Positions 38,263 to 46,551 of a stretch of DNA of 64,000 bases are shown piece by piece. A program made the position numbers and the translations under genes. Origin of the DNA: CAVQRC01 sp963715045 (GTDB lineage Bacteria; Planctomycetota; Planctomycetia; Pirellulales; Lacipirellulaceae); NCBI GenBank assembly GCA_963715045.1, contig CAVQRC010000002.1, forward strand, positions 124,001 to 188,000, in the 5' to 3' direction. Numbering within the stretch: the stretch's first letter is position 1; each line of letters starts with the position of its first letter. The notes beneath the pieces are model-generated. The model was not told the origin of the DNA and did not search any database. It was given only the letters and a program-made list of their open reading frames with translations.

Positions 38263-38348
38263 GAAAGCGGCTGTTATCGAACCGGATTATGCGGATTCCA
38301 CCACTGCAGGCAAGATGAACGGGCGTGTTGTCGGACCTCCAGGCGGTT

Positions 38349-38939
38349 TCACCCTTGGGCATGCGTAGCGAGTCTCTGGAGCGTCCGCTGCAAGGTGGCG
38401 AGTCGATCTTCGAGGATCCGCAGACAGGCATCGCTGGACGCCAGGTTCGTTCTTCCTCTCGGTTCACCCGACGTACTGCGGCCGACGGCGAACGCCCGGG
38501 CCATCCGCAGCGACAACGGCACGGCCTGTGTGGCCCTTCGCGCCGGAACACGCCGAGCTGCCCGAACTGCTTTCGCGAGTACCTGGATACGGTCCTGGAC
38601 GGCCTGAATCTTCGGACTCAGGTCCTGAACCTGATGCGGGGATTGAGGGAAAAGCGTCGCCGACTGGATGTCGCTGACTCGATCATAGATCGCGCGAAGA
38701 TCGCGGCAGAACGCATCGTTCTGCGGACCCTGAGGAGTCTCGTAGCGGAGATAGCGGGCCACATCCACGACCTGCTCGTGAGCGGAGTTGGCCAGCAGTT
38801 CGACTTCCCGAAACGGCGCTCCGCTGGCAGGCGTCGTGAAAATCGGACCGATGGCAAGCATCACCGCCCATCTCCTCAGCAGGGTCAGCGTAAAGGCCAG
38901 GCTGGCCGCGAAACGAGTTTGCGGTTGTGATCGCATCAT
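38349..38939 (-). CDS. Hypothetical exported protein
   Basis: 196 residues, not recognised. A hydrophobic stretch (LAFTLTLLRRWAVMLAIGPIFTTPASGA) suggests a signal peptide ending near residue 42. The mature part is alpha-helical and basic: HEQVVDVARYLRYET, FCRDLRAIYDRVSDIQSATLF, DLSPKIQAVQDRIQVLAKAVRAARR, CLRILEDRLATLQRTLQRLA, with helical heptad character near both ends. It is monocistronic, about 170 bp upstream of the cysK 8-bp repeat on the same strand. Codon pattern and composition fit the surrounding genes. No function is proposed. Confidence 0.6.
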   Translation of the reverse strand: MMRSQPQTRFAASLAFTLTLLRRWAVMLAIGPIFTTPASGAPFREVELLANSAHEQVVDVARYLRYETPQGPQNDAFCRDLRAIYDRVSDIQSATLFPQSPHQVQDLSPKIQAVQDRIQVLAKAVRAARRVPARRATQAVPLSLRMARAFAVGRSTSGEPRGRTNLASSDACLRILEDRLATLQRTLQRLATHAQG

Positions 38940-39316
38940 CGTGATGGTCTCCGTGCAAGGTGGTTTGCGGCAGATGTCGTGGCCGGCGCGGTGAACGGGT
39001 CATGGATCCCACCCGCAAGGGAAGCAACCCCAGTGCCGAGCCGGGCAGGCTCCTGAAAAAAGTTCGCAAGCCATTGCAAAACAAAGACTTACAGCACCCT
39101 GGCGGCCTGCCTGTGAAAAGAGAATGCCCGCTTGGCGTGGCGTTACTGACGTCAGTGATGCCGTCGTTCTGACTGCAGGCGGCAGTCCCCACCGCCCCCC
39201 AGAAAGTGGAGAGTGCGAAAAATCCGGAAAATCCGATACCAAAAACTGCGCTCTCGCGCCTAACTGAAAGATACCCCTCTCCCTCGATTCCATGGTTTCA
39301 GTGCCGACTTCTGCCA
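38940..39316. other. Spacer with a 12-bp palindrome upstream of the sigma gene
   Basis: 377 bp between the hypothetical exported protein and the sigma factor. It contains the perfect palindrome ACTGACGTCAGT at 39145-39156 and a locally AT-richer stretch (39050-39110). The sigma promoter should lie here. No gene is seen; an in-frame GTG at 39206 could extend the sigma protein. Confidence 0.5.
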
Positions 39317-39886
39317 GTGGACAACCGCGAAGATTCACCGCCTGCACTCACACGCTCCGCAGAACAGGCCCACCGCGAAGGGTTTGCGCGAATCGTCGCC
39401 GCCAATGGGCGTTGGCTGTTTGCCTATCTCATGACGCTGCTGGCCAATCCGGACGATGCGGAGGAAGTCTTTCAAGAGACGTCCGTCGTGCTCTGGCGGG
39501 AATATGAGAAGTTCGATTTGGGCACCGATTTCCGACGTTGGGCGAGCACAATCGCCTATCACCAGGTGCAGAAGTTTCGCCGAGAAAAGAAACGCTGCCC
39601 CCAACAGCTCAGTGACGTAACGGTGCAATTGCTCGCCGCCGAGGTCCCGGAGCGATTCGATCTTTACGAGCCCCGCCGCGACGCCTTGAAGCACTGCATC
39701 AAGCGGCTTCCGGCACGCGATCATCAATTGATCCAGCAGTGCTACACCGATCGCGAGGAGACGCTGGGGGCCGTGGCGAAACGTCTCGGGCGGTCGGCCA
39801 ACACGGTCTACAAGGCGGTCAGCCGAATTCGCCGAGGGCTGTTGGAATGCGTGGAGCGAACACTTTCGGCGGAGGGCTGGACATGA
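39317..39886 (+). CDS. ECF-type RNA polymerase sigma factor (Rhodopirellula/Verrucomicrobium family)
   Basis: 189 residues if translation starts at GTG 39317; a GTG at 39206 would add 37 residues. Neither has a clear ribosome site, so the start is uncertain. Sigma region 2: FARIVAANGRWLFAYLMTLLANPDDAEEVFQETSVVLWREYEKFD.., FRRWASTIAYHQVQKFRREKKR. Region 4: LKHCIKRLPARDHQLIQQCYTDREETLGAVAKRLGRSANTVYKAVSRIRRGLLECVER. This subfamily in planctomycetes and verrucomicrobia is regularly coupled to a membrane FecR-like protein. Here the next gene starts inside the sigma stop (ATGA, 39883-39886). Confidence 0.92.
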   Translation: MDNREDSPPALTRSAEQAHREGFARIVAANGRWLFAYLMTLLANPDDAEEVFQETSVVLWREYEKFDLGTDFRRWASTIAYHQVQKFRREKKRCPQQLSDVTVQLLAAEVPERFDLYEPRRDALKHCIKRLPARDHQLIQQCYTDREETLGAVAKRLGRSANTVYKAVSRIRRGLLECVERTLSAEGWT

Positions 39887-41751
39887 GCGCACACGAACAG
39901 GAACGGCTGGACGATGCGGGCCGCCGTACTCAGTGGCTCGATCTGTTGTCGCGGATGTGCAGTGGCCATTTAGACGATGACCAGTGGCAGCAACTCGACG
40001 CCGAGCTCCAGACCAGCGAAGCGTGCCGGGCGCTGTACGCCGATTACATGCAACTTCACGTCGACTTGCGGACCGAATTGGCGGCCGTCGAACCCCGGAT
40101 CCAAAGCGGGCCAGCAGTTCAGGGTCCGCCTTCCGCAGATCCGGCCGGCGAGCTTCACACGCTGCCGTCCGGACTGGATGCCGAGCTCGCGAACGGCCGT
40201 TCACGGTCACGATGGGGGTTTCCCTTCGGCTGGCAGGCGGTTGCGGCCATGTTGCTGTTCAGCGCCGTTGCTACGGCTTCGAGCCTGCTCACGCTTGCGA
40301 TCGTAAACTCGCAGGCGAGCCGCCCGGTGGCGTCCGCGCCGTCTGGCAGCTCCGCAGAGGGACAGGCTGCCAGCAGTGAGCTTCGGGGAGGAGTGGGGTC
40401 GGAACGAGAAGAGGCTCCGGACCAGCCCCGGTTTTCCGCCCGAGAAGTGGTCGCCCAGATTACCTCGACTCAGAACTGCCGTTGGGGGGGCAAGCCAGAC
40501 GCCGGAATCGGCTTCGGCACCCGCCTGTATCGAGGTCAGCGAATCGCCCTCGAGCGAGGAGTCGCAGAGATCACGTTTGAGAAAGGCGCCAAGATCGTGC
40601 TCGAGGCTCCGGCAGAATTCGAAGTCTCGTCCCCGAGCGATGGCGTGTTGCGGCTGGGACGGCTCGCCGCGGCCGTGCCTCCCCAGGCGTCCGGTTTCAC
40701 GATCCGCACCGCCGGACTCAGAGTCGTCGATCTCGGTAATGAATTCGGCGTGCTTGCCGAAGACGACGGCAGCGAGGTCCATGTCTTCGACGGCGAGGTC
40801 TTGGCGGACGTGTTGAACGCCTCGGGCCAGAAGGTGCGGCAGTTGCGGCTGGTCTCGGATCAGGCGGCACGTCTCACCCGTGACTCGACCTCGATTCTGC
40901 AGTTCGCCGCCGACAATGACGAGTTCATTCGCACGATCAGTCCGGGTGAGGGACCGCAAAACGGCCTCTACGCGTCGGAGTCGTTCGAATATCCGCTGGG
41001 CCCCCTCGCCGCCATGCACGGCGGCTTCGGCTGGGACGGTCCGTGGTTCAACATCCGCACTGCCACCGAGGGCGATCAACCGACCAACCTGGTGGCCGAA
41101 AACAGCCTGCAGAGTCCCTGGGTCTTCTGCCGCGGAAACCGTGCGGTCCAGAACGGCCAGCAGAATCGCATCCGCAGAACCCTCAACACGGCCGTCGGCG
41201 GTTCCTTCGACCGGGCCGGACTCGTCGAGAATCAGGACGGCGCACGACTGATCGGTCGCGACTCGACGACCGTCTATCTGAGCTTCCTTCAGCAGATCGA
41301 CAACCGCGACCAGACCTTTTACGGATTCGAAGTGCATCGCGGCGACGGGAACGCCAACCGCGTCCTCTGTATCGGCAACGGCGCCGACGGCTGCGGCTAC
41401 GGCGTGACTTCGATTTACAACCAGTACGGCAAACGCAACTTCCCGGCCCTCGGCGAAGAAGACGACCAGATCAACTTCTTCGTGATCCGGTTCACGTTCG
41501 GAGCCAGCAATCGCGACGAAGTGGTCGTGTATCGCAACCCCGAATCGGTCGTCGACGAAGACACCTGCACGGCCGACGCGCGGCTCGTGGGAAATTTCGC
41601 CTTCGACCGCGTCGGACTCGGCAACTTCGACGGCACGAAGTCGCACGCCATTGACGAGATTCGAATCGGCACGAAGTTTCGCGCCGTAACCGGACAACGG
41701 CCACCTCCCGGAGATGCGTTCCCCAGACCCAGCGTCGCCATGTTGTGGTGA
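39883..41751 (+). CDS. FecR-domain transmembrane protein with a lectin-like C-terminus
   Basis: 622 residues. The cytoplasmic N-terminus (about 1-105) resembles anti-sigma sensors of this family (LLSRMCSGHLDDDQWQQLDAEL...ALYADYMQLHVDLR). A single transmembrane helix follows (WQAVAAMLLFSAVATASSLL, about 113-135). The FecR domain comes after the membrane (GTRLYRGQRIALERGVAEITFEKGAKIVLEAPAEFEV, IRTAGLRVVDLGNEFGVLAEDDGSEVHVFDGEVLA, about 205-320). The last ~270 residues are a beta-sandwich/LamG-like region (SLQSPWVFCRGNRAVQ.., NFFVIRFTFG). It probably senses an extracytoplasmic condition and regulates the sigma factor encoded just upstream. It overlaps the sigma stop. Confidence 0.9.
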   Translation: MSAHEQERLDDAGRRTQWLDLLSRMCSGHLDDDQWQQLDAELQTSEACRALYADYMQLHVDLRTELAAVEPRIQSGPAVQGPPSADPAGELHTLPSGLDAELANGRSRSRWGFPFGWQAVAAMLLFSAVATASSLLTLAIVNSQASRPVASAPSGSSAEGQAASSELRGGVGSEREEAPDQPRFSAREVVAQITSTQNCRWGGKPDAGIGFGTRLYRGQRIALERGVAEITFEKGAKIVLEAPAEFEVSSPSDGVLRLGRLAAAVPPQASGFTIRTAGLRVVDLGNEFGVLAEDDGSEVHVFDGEVLADVLNASGQKVRQLRLVSDQAARLTRDSTSILQFAADNDEFIRTISPGEGPQNGLYASESFEYPLGPLAAMHGGFGWDGPWFNIRTATEGDQPTNLVAENSLQSPWVFCRGNRAVQNGQQNRIRRTLNTAVGGSFDRAGLVENQDGARLIGRDSTTVYLSFLQQIDNRDQTFYGFEVHRGDGNANRVLCIGNGADGCGYGVTSIYNQYGKRNFPALGEEDDQINFFVIRFTFGASNRDEVVVYRNPESVVDEDTCTADARLVGNFAFDRVGLGNFDGTKSHAIDEIRIGTKFRAVTGQRPPPGDAFPRPSVAMLW

Positions 41752-41885
41752 ACACGAATGCTTGCGCACGCCGTACCGACGAGGATGGAGACACGGACCC
41801 GGATCCAGACGATTCGGGACTCGAGTTGACGGTCGACCAGGGTGGCAAGCAGATCGATCTCGAACTGAAGCGGGAGCGGCCATGA
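41748..41885 (+). CDS. Possible 45-residue coupled small ORF
   Basis: A GTG-started frame overlaps the FecR stop by four bases and ends in the ATGA that starts the dockerin gene, so it fits exactly between the two by overlaps at both ends. Its peptide is acidic in the middle (TDEDGDTDPDPDDSG), then LELTVDQGGKQIDLELKRERP. No ribosome site is seen before the GTG. It could instead be a remnant of a longer C-terminus of the FecR protein. Low confidence. Confidence 0.3.
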   Translation: MNTNACARRTDEDGDTDPDPDDSGLELTVDQGGKQIDLELKRERP

Positions 41886-42451
41886 CCTCAATGAGCGGCG
41901 CAGGAACATCTGTTGTTTCCTTCCTCGAGGCGGTTTTGATCGCGTCGTGGACGACTTGCCTGGCTACCGCGATGGATACCTCATCTCCGGCGATACTGCA
42001 GTTGTTCGAGGCCCGCTGGGCGACCATCGAGTGGCTGCCGGACTTCAATGCGGACGGAGTCGTGAGCATCGACGATGTCACCACCTTGATCACCATCGTG
42101 GTCCGTTCGACCCCTGGCGATTTCGACCTCGACGGCCACGTCGATGGCGATGATTTTTTGATCTGGCAGCAGGGATTCGGAGTTGCTGCCGGAATGTCGT
42201 ATGAAGGCGGCGATGACGATCTGGACGGGGATGTCGATGGAGAAGACTTCCTCATCTGGCAGGCTGCCCTGGGATTCGCCGACGGCCGCGGCGGAATTCA
42301 GATCGCGACACTGCCCGAAGCCACGTCGCTCGCTCTGCTGGCGTCGTGCGGACTCGCTGCCTTCCCCTGTCTCCGCTCGCACTGTCGAGCGGTCGTGTTA
42401 CCAGGTCAACTTGATGTGACACGCCCCTTAGGTAAACCGGAGGAAATCTGA
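41882..42451 (+). CDS. Dockerin-like / PEP-CTERM-like small exported protein
   Basis: 189 residues from ATG 41882, preceded by GGAGCGGCC. The N-terminal hydrophobic segment (SVVSFLEAVLIASWTTCLA) may be a signal. Three calcium-loop (EF-hand/dockerin-like) motifs: DFNADGVVSIDDVTTLITIV, DFDLDGHVDGDDFLIWQQGF and DDDLDGDVDGEDFLIWQAAL. The C-terminal LPEATSLALLASCGLAAFPCLRSHCR resembles a PEP-CTERM sorting tail (Pro-Glu-Ala-Thr, hydrophobic run, basic end). Planctomycetes use such tails for exosortase-dependent surface anchoring. It lies between the FecR gene and a larger protein with the same Ca loops and tail. Confidence 0.75.
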   Translation: MTSMSGAGTSVVSFLEAVLIASWTTCLATAMDTSSPAILQLFEARWATIEWLPDFNADGVVSIDDVTTLITIVVRSTPGDFDLDGHVDGDDFLIWQQGFGVAAGMSYEGGDDDLDGDVDGEDFLIWQAALGFADGRGGIQIATLPEATSLALLASCGLAAFPCLRSHCRAVVLPGQLDVTRPLGKPEEI

Positions 42452-42453
42452 AG

Positions 42454-43923
42454 ATGAAACGAGAACTATTATCCCTGGCAGTCATCCTCGGCGTGGCGAC
42501 GACGACTTACGCTCAGCCCGCCATCGACGGCACGCTCGTCGGCGATGAGTCGCTTTACGGCCCCGTCTTGAGCCAGCAGAACACGAACACGCAGTTTGGT
42601 AACTCGACGTTTGGGGACCCGGCGAACGCATATCAAGGCTCCGAAATCGACCAGATCTTCGGAACCGTGATCGATGGCCACCTGCATATGTTGATCACGG
42701 GCAACCTCGAATCGAACTTCAACAAACTCACCCTGTTCGTCGACTCCGTGGCGGGCGGCGTGAACACCATCGCCGGAGACGAACTGCCGGGGGGAGTTGA
42801 TGGATTCTGTTGCGGTGGTTTCGCCCCGCCGCGGGGCAACAACACGGGGGGCTTCGGCGCCTTGGAACGCATGAACGGTTGGACGTTCGACACGGGCTTT
42901 AATGCCGACTACCTGCTGATCTTTAACAACGGAAACGAGAAGGTGAATCCCAACACGGGAGATGAAGTCGAATTCTGGGCCATGTCGGCCCATTACGCCG
43001 ACCTCACCCAGGGTGTCAACGGAGACGTGGTTGCGGCCGGGATGGTCCTCGCGCCGCAAGGGATGCCCAATGTCCTGCGGTTGCCGGGTGGCCTGCTGGG
43101 TGACTTCCCGGCAGTTCCCGATGGGTTCAACGAATTCCGGACGATGTACGGACCTGCCTTGCCGGGATTGAGCCAAGGAGAATTGATCGACCGCAACTAC
43201 GCCCTGGGTGCCGGCGGATGCGACGACGACACGGGTGCCGGCTGCATTGCGCCGGAGTTGCCGTTCGCCCTCGACGTGAATCCGGACGAGATCGGCGAAG
43301 CGAATCCGGCGGACAACAATAGCAGCAGCCACCGCGACTACAACAACACGATTGGCCTGAGAATGGCGATCGACAACAGCAACACGGGCGGCGTCATCGG
43401 CGTTGGCGAGGAACCCTGGGAGACCACCGAGGACGTCAGCCAGGTTCTGACCGGCGTCGAGTTCTCAATCCCGCTGTCGGCGCTCGGCAATCCGACGGGC
43501 GACATTCGCGTCACGGCGTTCATCAACGGCGATGGACACAATTTCGCATCGAACCAGTTCGGCGGCACTGGCGTCCTGGCCGGTAACCTGGCCTCGGATG
43601 TCGACCTCACGATCTTCGCCGGCGATCAGTTCGTAACGATCGCGAACGGGGCCGCACTCGATCCGGCCGACTTCGATAAGAACGGCATGGTCGACGGCAA
43701 CGACTTCTTGATCTGGCAGCAGAATTTCCCCACATCTTCCGGAGCGACGCCGAACACGGGCGACGCCGACGGGAACGGGACCGTCGACGGCAACGACTTC
43801 CTCCTCTGGCAGGCCGCGTTTGGCAGTTCCTCGGGAGCAGGCTCCGCGAGCGTGCCCGAGCCGGCCAGCTTGCTGGGCTTGCTGCTGGTGAGTTGTGGCC
43901 TGGCTGCCCGGCGGCGATGGTAA
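42454..43923 (+). CDS. PEP-CTERM surface protein with dockerin-like loops
   Basis: 489 residues. The start at 42454 follows GGAGGAA and lies 3 bp after the previous stop. Signal peptide RELLSLAVILGVATTTYAQ. The body is a secreted beta-rich region of unknown family (IDGTLVGDESLYGPVLSQQN.., FVDSVAGGVNTIAGDELPGGVDGF). Near the C-terminus are two Ca loops, ADFDKNGMVDGNDFLIWQQNF and GDADGNGTVDGNDFLLWQAAF, then the sorting tail SVPEPASLLGLLLVSCGLAARRRW. The protein is likely anchored or released at the cell surface by an exosortase. Last gene of the sigma-FecR operon, hence a plausible regulatory target or effector of that pair. Confidence 0.88.
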   Translation: MKRELLSLAVILGVATTTYAQPAIDGTLVGDESLYGPVLSQQNTNTQFGNSTFGDPANAYQGSEIDQIFGTVIDGHLHMLITGNLESNFNKLTLFVDSVAGGVNTIAGDELPGGVDGFCCGGFAPPRGNNTGGFGALERMNGWTFDTGFNADYLLIFNNGNEKVNPNTGDEVEFWAMSAHYADLTQGVNGDVVAAGMVLAPQGMPNVLRLPGGLLGDFPAVPDGFNEFRTMYGPALPGLSQGELIDRNYALGAGGCDDDTGAGCIAPELPFALDVNPDEIGEANPADNNSSSHRDYNNTIGLRMAIDNSNTGGVIGVGEEPWETTEDVSQVLTGVEFSIPLSALGNPTGDIRVTAFINGDGHNFASNQFGGTGVLAGNLASDVDLTIFAGDQFVTIANGAALDPADFDKNGMVDGNDFLIWQQNFPTSSGATPNTGDADGNGTVDGNDFLLWQAAFGSSSGAGSASVPEPASLLGLLLVSCGLAARRRW

Positions 43924-43939
43924 GCGGAGCGTTCCGCAA

Positions 43940-43965
43940 CGCGGGGGGACAACCGTCCCCCCGCG
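43940..43965 (+). terminator. Strong hairpin after the PEP-CTERM gene
   Basis: CGCGGGGGGAC-AACC-GTCCCCCCGCG, a perfect 11-bp stem with 4-nt loop, 17 bp after the stop codon; a smaller GCGGA/TCCGC stem lies between (43924-43937). There is no U-tract, so factor-independent termination is not certain. Confidence 0.55.
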
Positions 43966-44589
43966 ACCGTGAATTTCCGGTGGGACTAGGTTCGGTGGCC
44001 CCGGCTTTGCCGGGGGACAAGCTCGGATGCGACACCAACCGCGACACTGCCCAGAGGCGTTGAAAGCGGAAGCGGGGATCGACCTTAAATGTGTTCCATC
44101 CGTTCGACCCACGGATTCGCTCGCCCGCACCCCAGCGGTTCCCTCTTGATTCGGCCGCGTCCCCCGGCGAAGCCCTCGTCGTTTCACACATCTCCTCGAG
44201 TTGAGCCACAGCGACTTCAGCCCGGCCGACGACGTCGCCGCCTGATTCGGTGGCCAAACCGGGCGTATCGAAGGAAAGCCACAGAGAAAGACGAGGGCAC
44301 AGAGAGAAATCGTCAACGAACCACGATTGCGATGCAGTCCGGTTCCCGTCCGGGTGCTCAGTGTCCTCGGCGACCTCTGTGGCGTCATCTCGGCCTGTGG
44401 ATCGCTGCGAAGGCCTGGTCAGGGGCATCAGACGACGCGAGCGTTTACTTGTGTAGAACAACGAGGGCGAAGCCGGGGGCTCCGTCGTTTCGCGAGTCAA
44501 AGTACCACGAGAATCCAGGGCGGGGACCCCGGGGAGACCAATGCGTACGTTGCGATTGAGAAAATTGCGAATGCACACCACGACCTCTC
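43966..44589. other. Gene-free spacer with palindromes
   Basis: About 620 bp before the GH13 gene. It contains the CCCCGGC-TTT-GCCGGGG hairpin (43999-44015) and an inverted repeat with 27-bp arms at 44278-44304 and 44357-44383. Minus-strand frames here are Arg/Pro-rich and overlap one another, so no gene is supported. Confidence 0.55.
44278..44383. repeat. Inverted repeat with GCCACAGAG termini
   Basis: The left arm 44278-44304 and the reverse complement of the right arm 44357-44383 agree at 21 of 27 positions, both starting GCCACAGAG and ending GAG. A single arm of the same sequence recurs at 52460-52486. It resembles a small non-autonomous mobile element. Confidence 0.65.
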
Positions 44590-46485
44590 ATGCTCGGGAT
44601 GGCTTTGATCGCCATCGCGCTGGGCGGCTGCAACCCCCCGGCGGACGTCGCGGCCCTGCCCGAAGTCGTGTTGGTTGACGACGTCGCGACCGAAGACAGC
44701 AACCACCCCGCTGCCAACGATCCGGCGATCTCGCCTTCCGTCCCCACCTGGGCCGCCGACGCCATCTTCTACCAGATTTTTCCCGAGCGGTTTCGCAATG
44801 GCGATCCGGCCAACGACCCGACCAGAGCTTCGCTCGAGTTCCCTGACATCATGCCCGAATCCTGGGCAGTGACTCCCTGGACGTCCGACTGGTACGCCCG
44901 GGCAGCGTGGGAACGCGAACTGGGAGACAACTTCTACGAAGACGGCGTCTTCCATCGCCGTTATGGTGGCGATCTGCAGGGCGTCCTCGACAAGCTCGCC
45001 TATCTTGATGACCTCGGGATCAACGCGATCTATTTCAATCCCGTGTTCTACGCCCGCTCGCTGCACAAGTACGACGGCAACTCGTTCCATCACGTCGATC
45101 CGTACTTCGGACCCGACCCGGCCGGTGATTTCGAGCTGATCGCCACCGAAACGGCCGATCCCCAGACCTGGAAATGGACCGCCGCCGACAAGCTGTTTCT
45201 GAAACTTATCCGCGAAGCACACGCCCGCGGAATCCGCATCGTGATCGACGGCGTCTTCAATCACACGGGCCGCGATTTCTTCGCCTTCGCCGACATTCGC
45301 CGGAACCAGCAGCAATCGCCCTACGAAGCCTGGTACATCATCACGCAGTTCGACGATCCCGCGACGCCCCAGTCCGAATTCCGCTACAAGGGCTGGTGGG
45401 GGATCGATACGCTGCCCGAGTTTGCCAACAACGCGGACGGCACCGATCTCCACCCGGGTCCCAGAGACTATATCTTCGCCTGTACGCAGCGGTGGATGGA
45501 TCCCAACGCCGATGGCAATCCGCAAGACGGTATCGACGGCTGGCGGCTTGATGTCGCCAACGAAGTGCCGGCCCCGTTCTGGCACGACTGGAATGCCTAC
45601 GTTCGCCGGCTCAACCCCGAAGCTTATACGGTGGCCGAAATCTGGGACGACCCGCAGGAGTTTCTCGATCGGGGCGGGTTCTCGGCCACGATGAACTACC
45701 ACGGATTCGCCTTCGGTGTGAAGGGATACCTGATCGATGGCCAGCTCAAGCCGACCGACTTCGGCCGCCTGATGGACACGCGTCTGAAGGCCTTCCCCCG
45801 CTCACTGCGGTACGCCGTGCAGAACCTGATCGATTCGCACGACACCGACCGACTGGCTTCGATGATCGTGAATGCGAATCAGGGGACGTATCTCAACACC
45901 GAGCGATTCGACTACGACATCGGCGAGCGGGCTTCGCCCCGTCACAGTCGGACCTACGACGTCCGCCGGCCGAACGCGGAGGAACGTGACATCCAGCGAC
46001 TCGTCGCTCTGTTTCAGGCGACCTACGTCGGTCCACCGCTGATCTACTACGGCACCGAGGCCGGGATGTGGGGCGGCGACGATCCCTGTGACCGCAAGCC
46101 GATGGTCTGGGACGATCTGGAGTACGAACCAGAGCAGGCCCATCCGCACGGCCTGGCCAGAACGCCTGACGTCGTCCGTTTCGAGAGAGAACTGTTCGCG
46201 TTTTACCGCCGCCTGTTCGCGTTGAGAAATCGCGAAGTGGCACTACGCCGGGGCGACTTCGAACGGGTTCACAGCGACGACGACGCGATGCTGTTCGCGT
46301 TTCGCCGCACGGTCGGCGAAGAGTCCCTGCTGGTAGTTGTCAATCGTGGCGATCAGCCCTACGCGGGTTCGCTCGGCGAAACGGCCCAGGCACTCGCGGA
46401 CGCGGATCGAGAGCGGATCTTCACCACCTGGACGCCCTCGCCCGAAAACCAGGCGACGAGCCGCCGCCCCTTCGTCCTCCCCTGA
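44590..46485 (+). CDS. GH13 alpha-amylase family lipoprotein (cyclomaltodextrinase/neopullulanase-like)
   Basis: 631 residues from ATG 44590. Short lipoprotein signal ALIAIALGGC (Cys14). Another frame just upstream, starting near 44541, gives a basic run (RTLRLRKLRMHTTTS) that would make a better signal if a base is missing. GH13 motifs: IYFNPVFYARSLHKYDG, GIRIVIDGVFNHTG, nucleophile DGWRLDVANE (about 318), acid/base VAEIWDD (about 347), LIDSHDTDR (about 415). The N-terminal AIFYQIFPERFRNGDPAND is typical of maltodextrin-degrading enzymes. Lipid-anchored outside the membrane, it would trim maltodextrins for the ABC importer encoded next, 66 bp downstream. Confidence 0.93.
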   Translation: MLGMALIAIALGGCNPPADVAALPEVVLVDDVATEDSNHPAANDPAISPSVPTWAADAIFYQIFPERFRNGDPANDPTRASLEFPDIMPESWAVTPWTSDWYARAAWERELGDNFYEDGVFHRRYGGDLQGVLDKLAYLDDLGINAIYFNPVFYARSLHKYDGNSFHHVDPYFGPDPAGDFELIATETADPQTWKWTAADKLFLKLIREAHARGIRIVIDGVFNHTGRDFFAFADIRRNQQQSPYEAWYIITQFDDPATPQSEFRYKGWWGIDTLPEFANNADGTDLHPGPRDYIFACTQRWMDPNADGNPQDGIDGWRLDVANEVPAPFWHDWNAYVRRLNPEAYTVAEIWDDPQEFLDRGGFSATMNYHGFAFGVKGYLIDGQLKPTDFGRLMDTRLKAFPRSLRYAVQNLIDSHDTDRLASMIVNANQGTYLNTERFDYDIGERASPRHSRTYDVRRPNAEERDIQRLVALFQATYVGPPLIYYGTEAGMWGGDDPCDRKPMVWDDLEYEPEQAHPHGLARTPDVVRFERELFAFYRRLFALRNREVALRRGDFERVHSDDDAMLFAFRRTVGEESLLVVVNRGDQPYAGSLGETAQALADADRERIFTTWTPSPENQATSRRPFVLP

Positions 46486-46551
46486 GATTCGGCTTCCACC
46501 TCGCTCGGGTGCCGTCTATCGCGAGCGTGCTCGCGTGAAGGAAGGGGAAGG

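Noticed and set aside
38180..38551. Extension of cysK upstream to 38551
   Set aside because: The frame runs through an 8-bp tandem repeat (SLPVSQSPCLLVS) and family homology begins at 38179.
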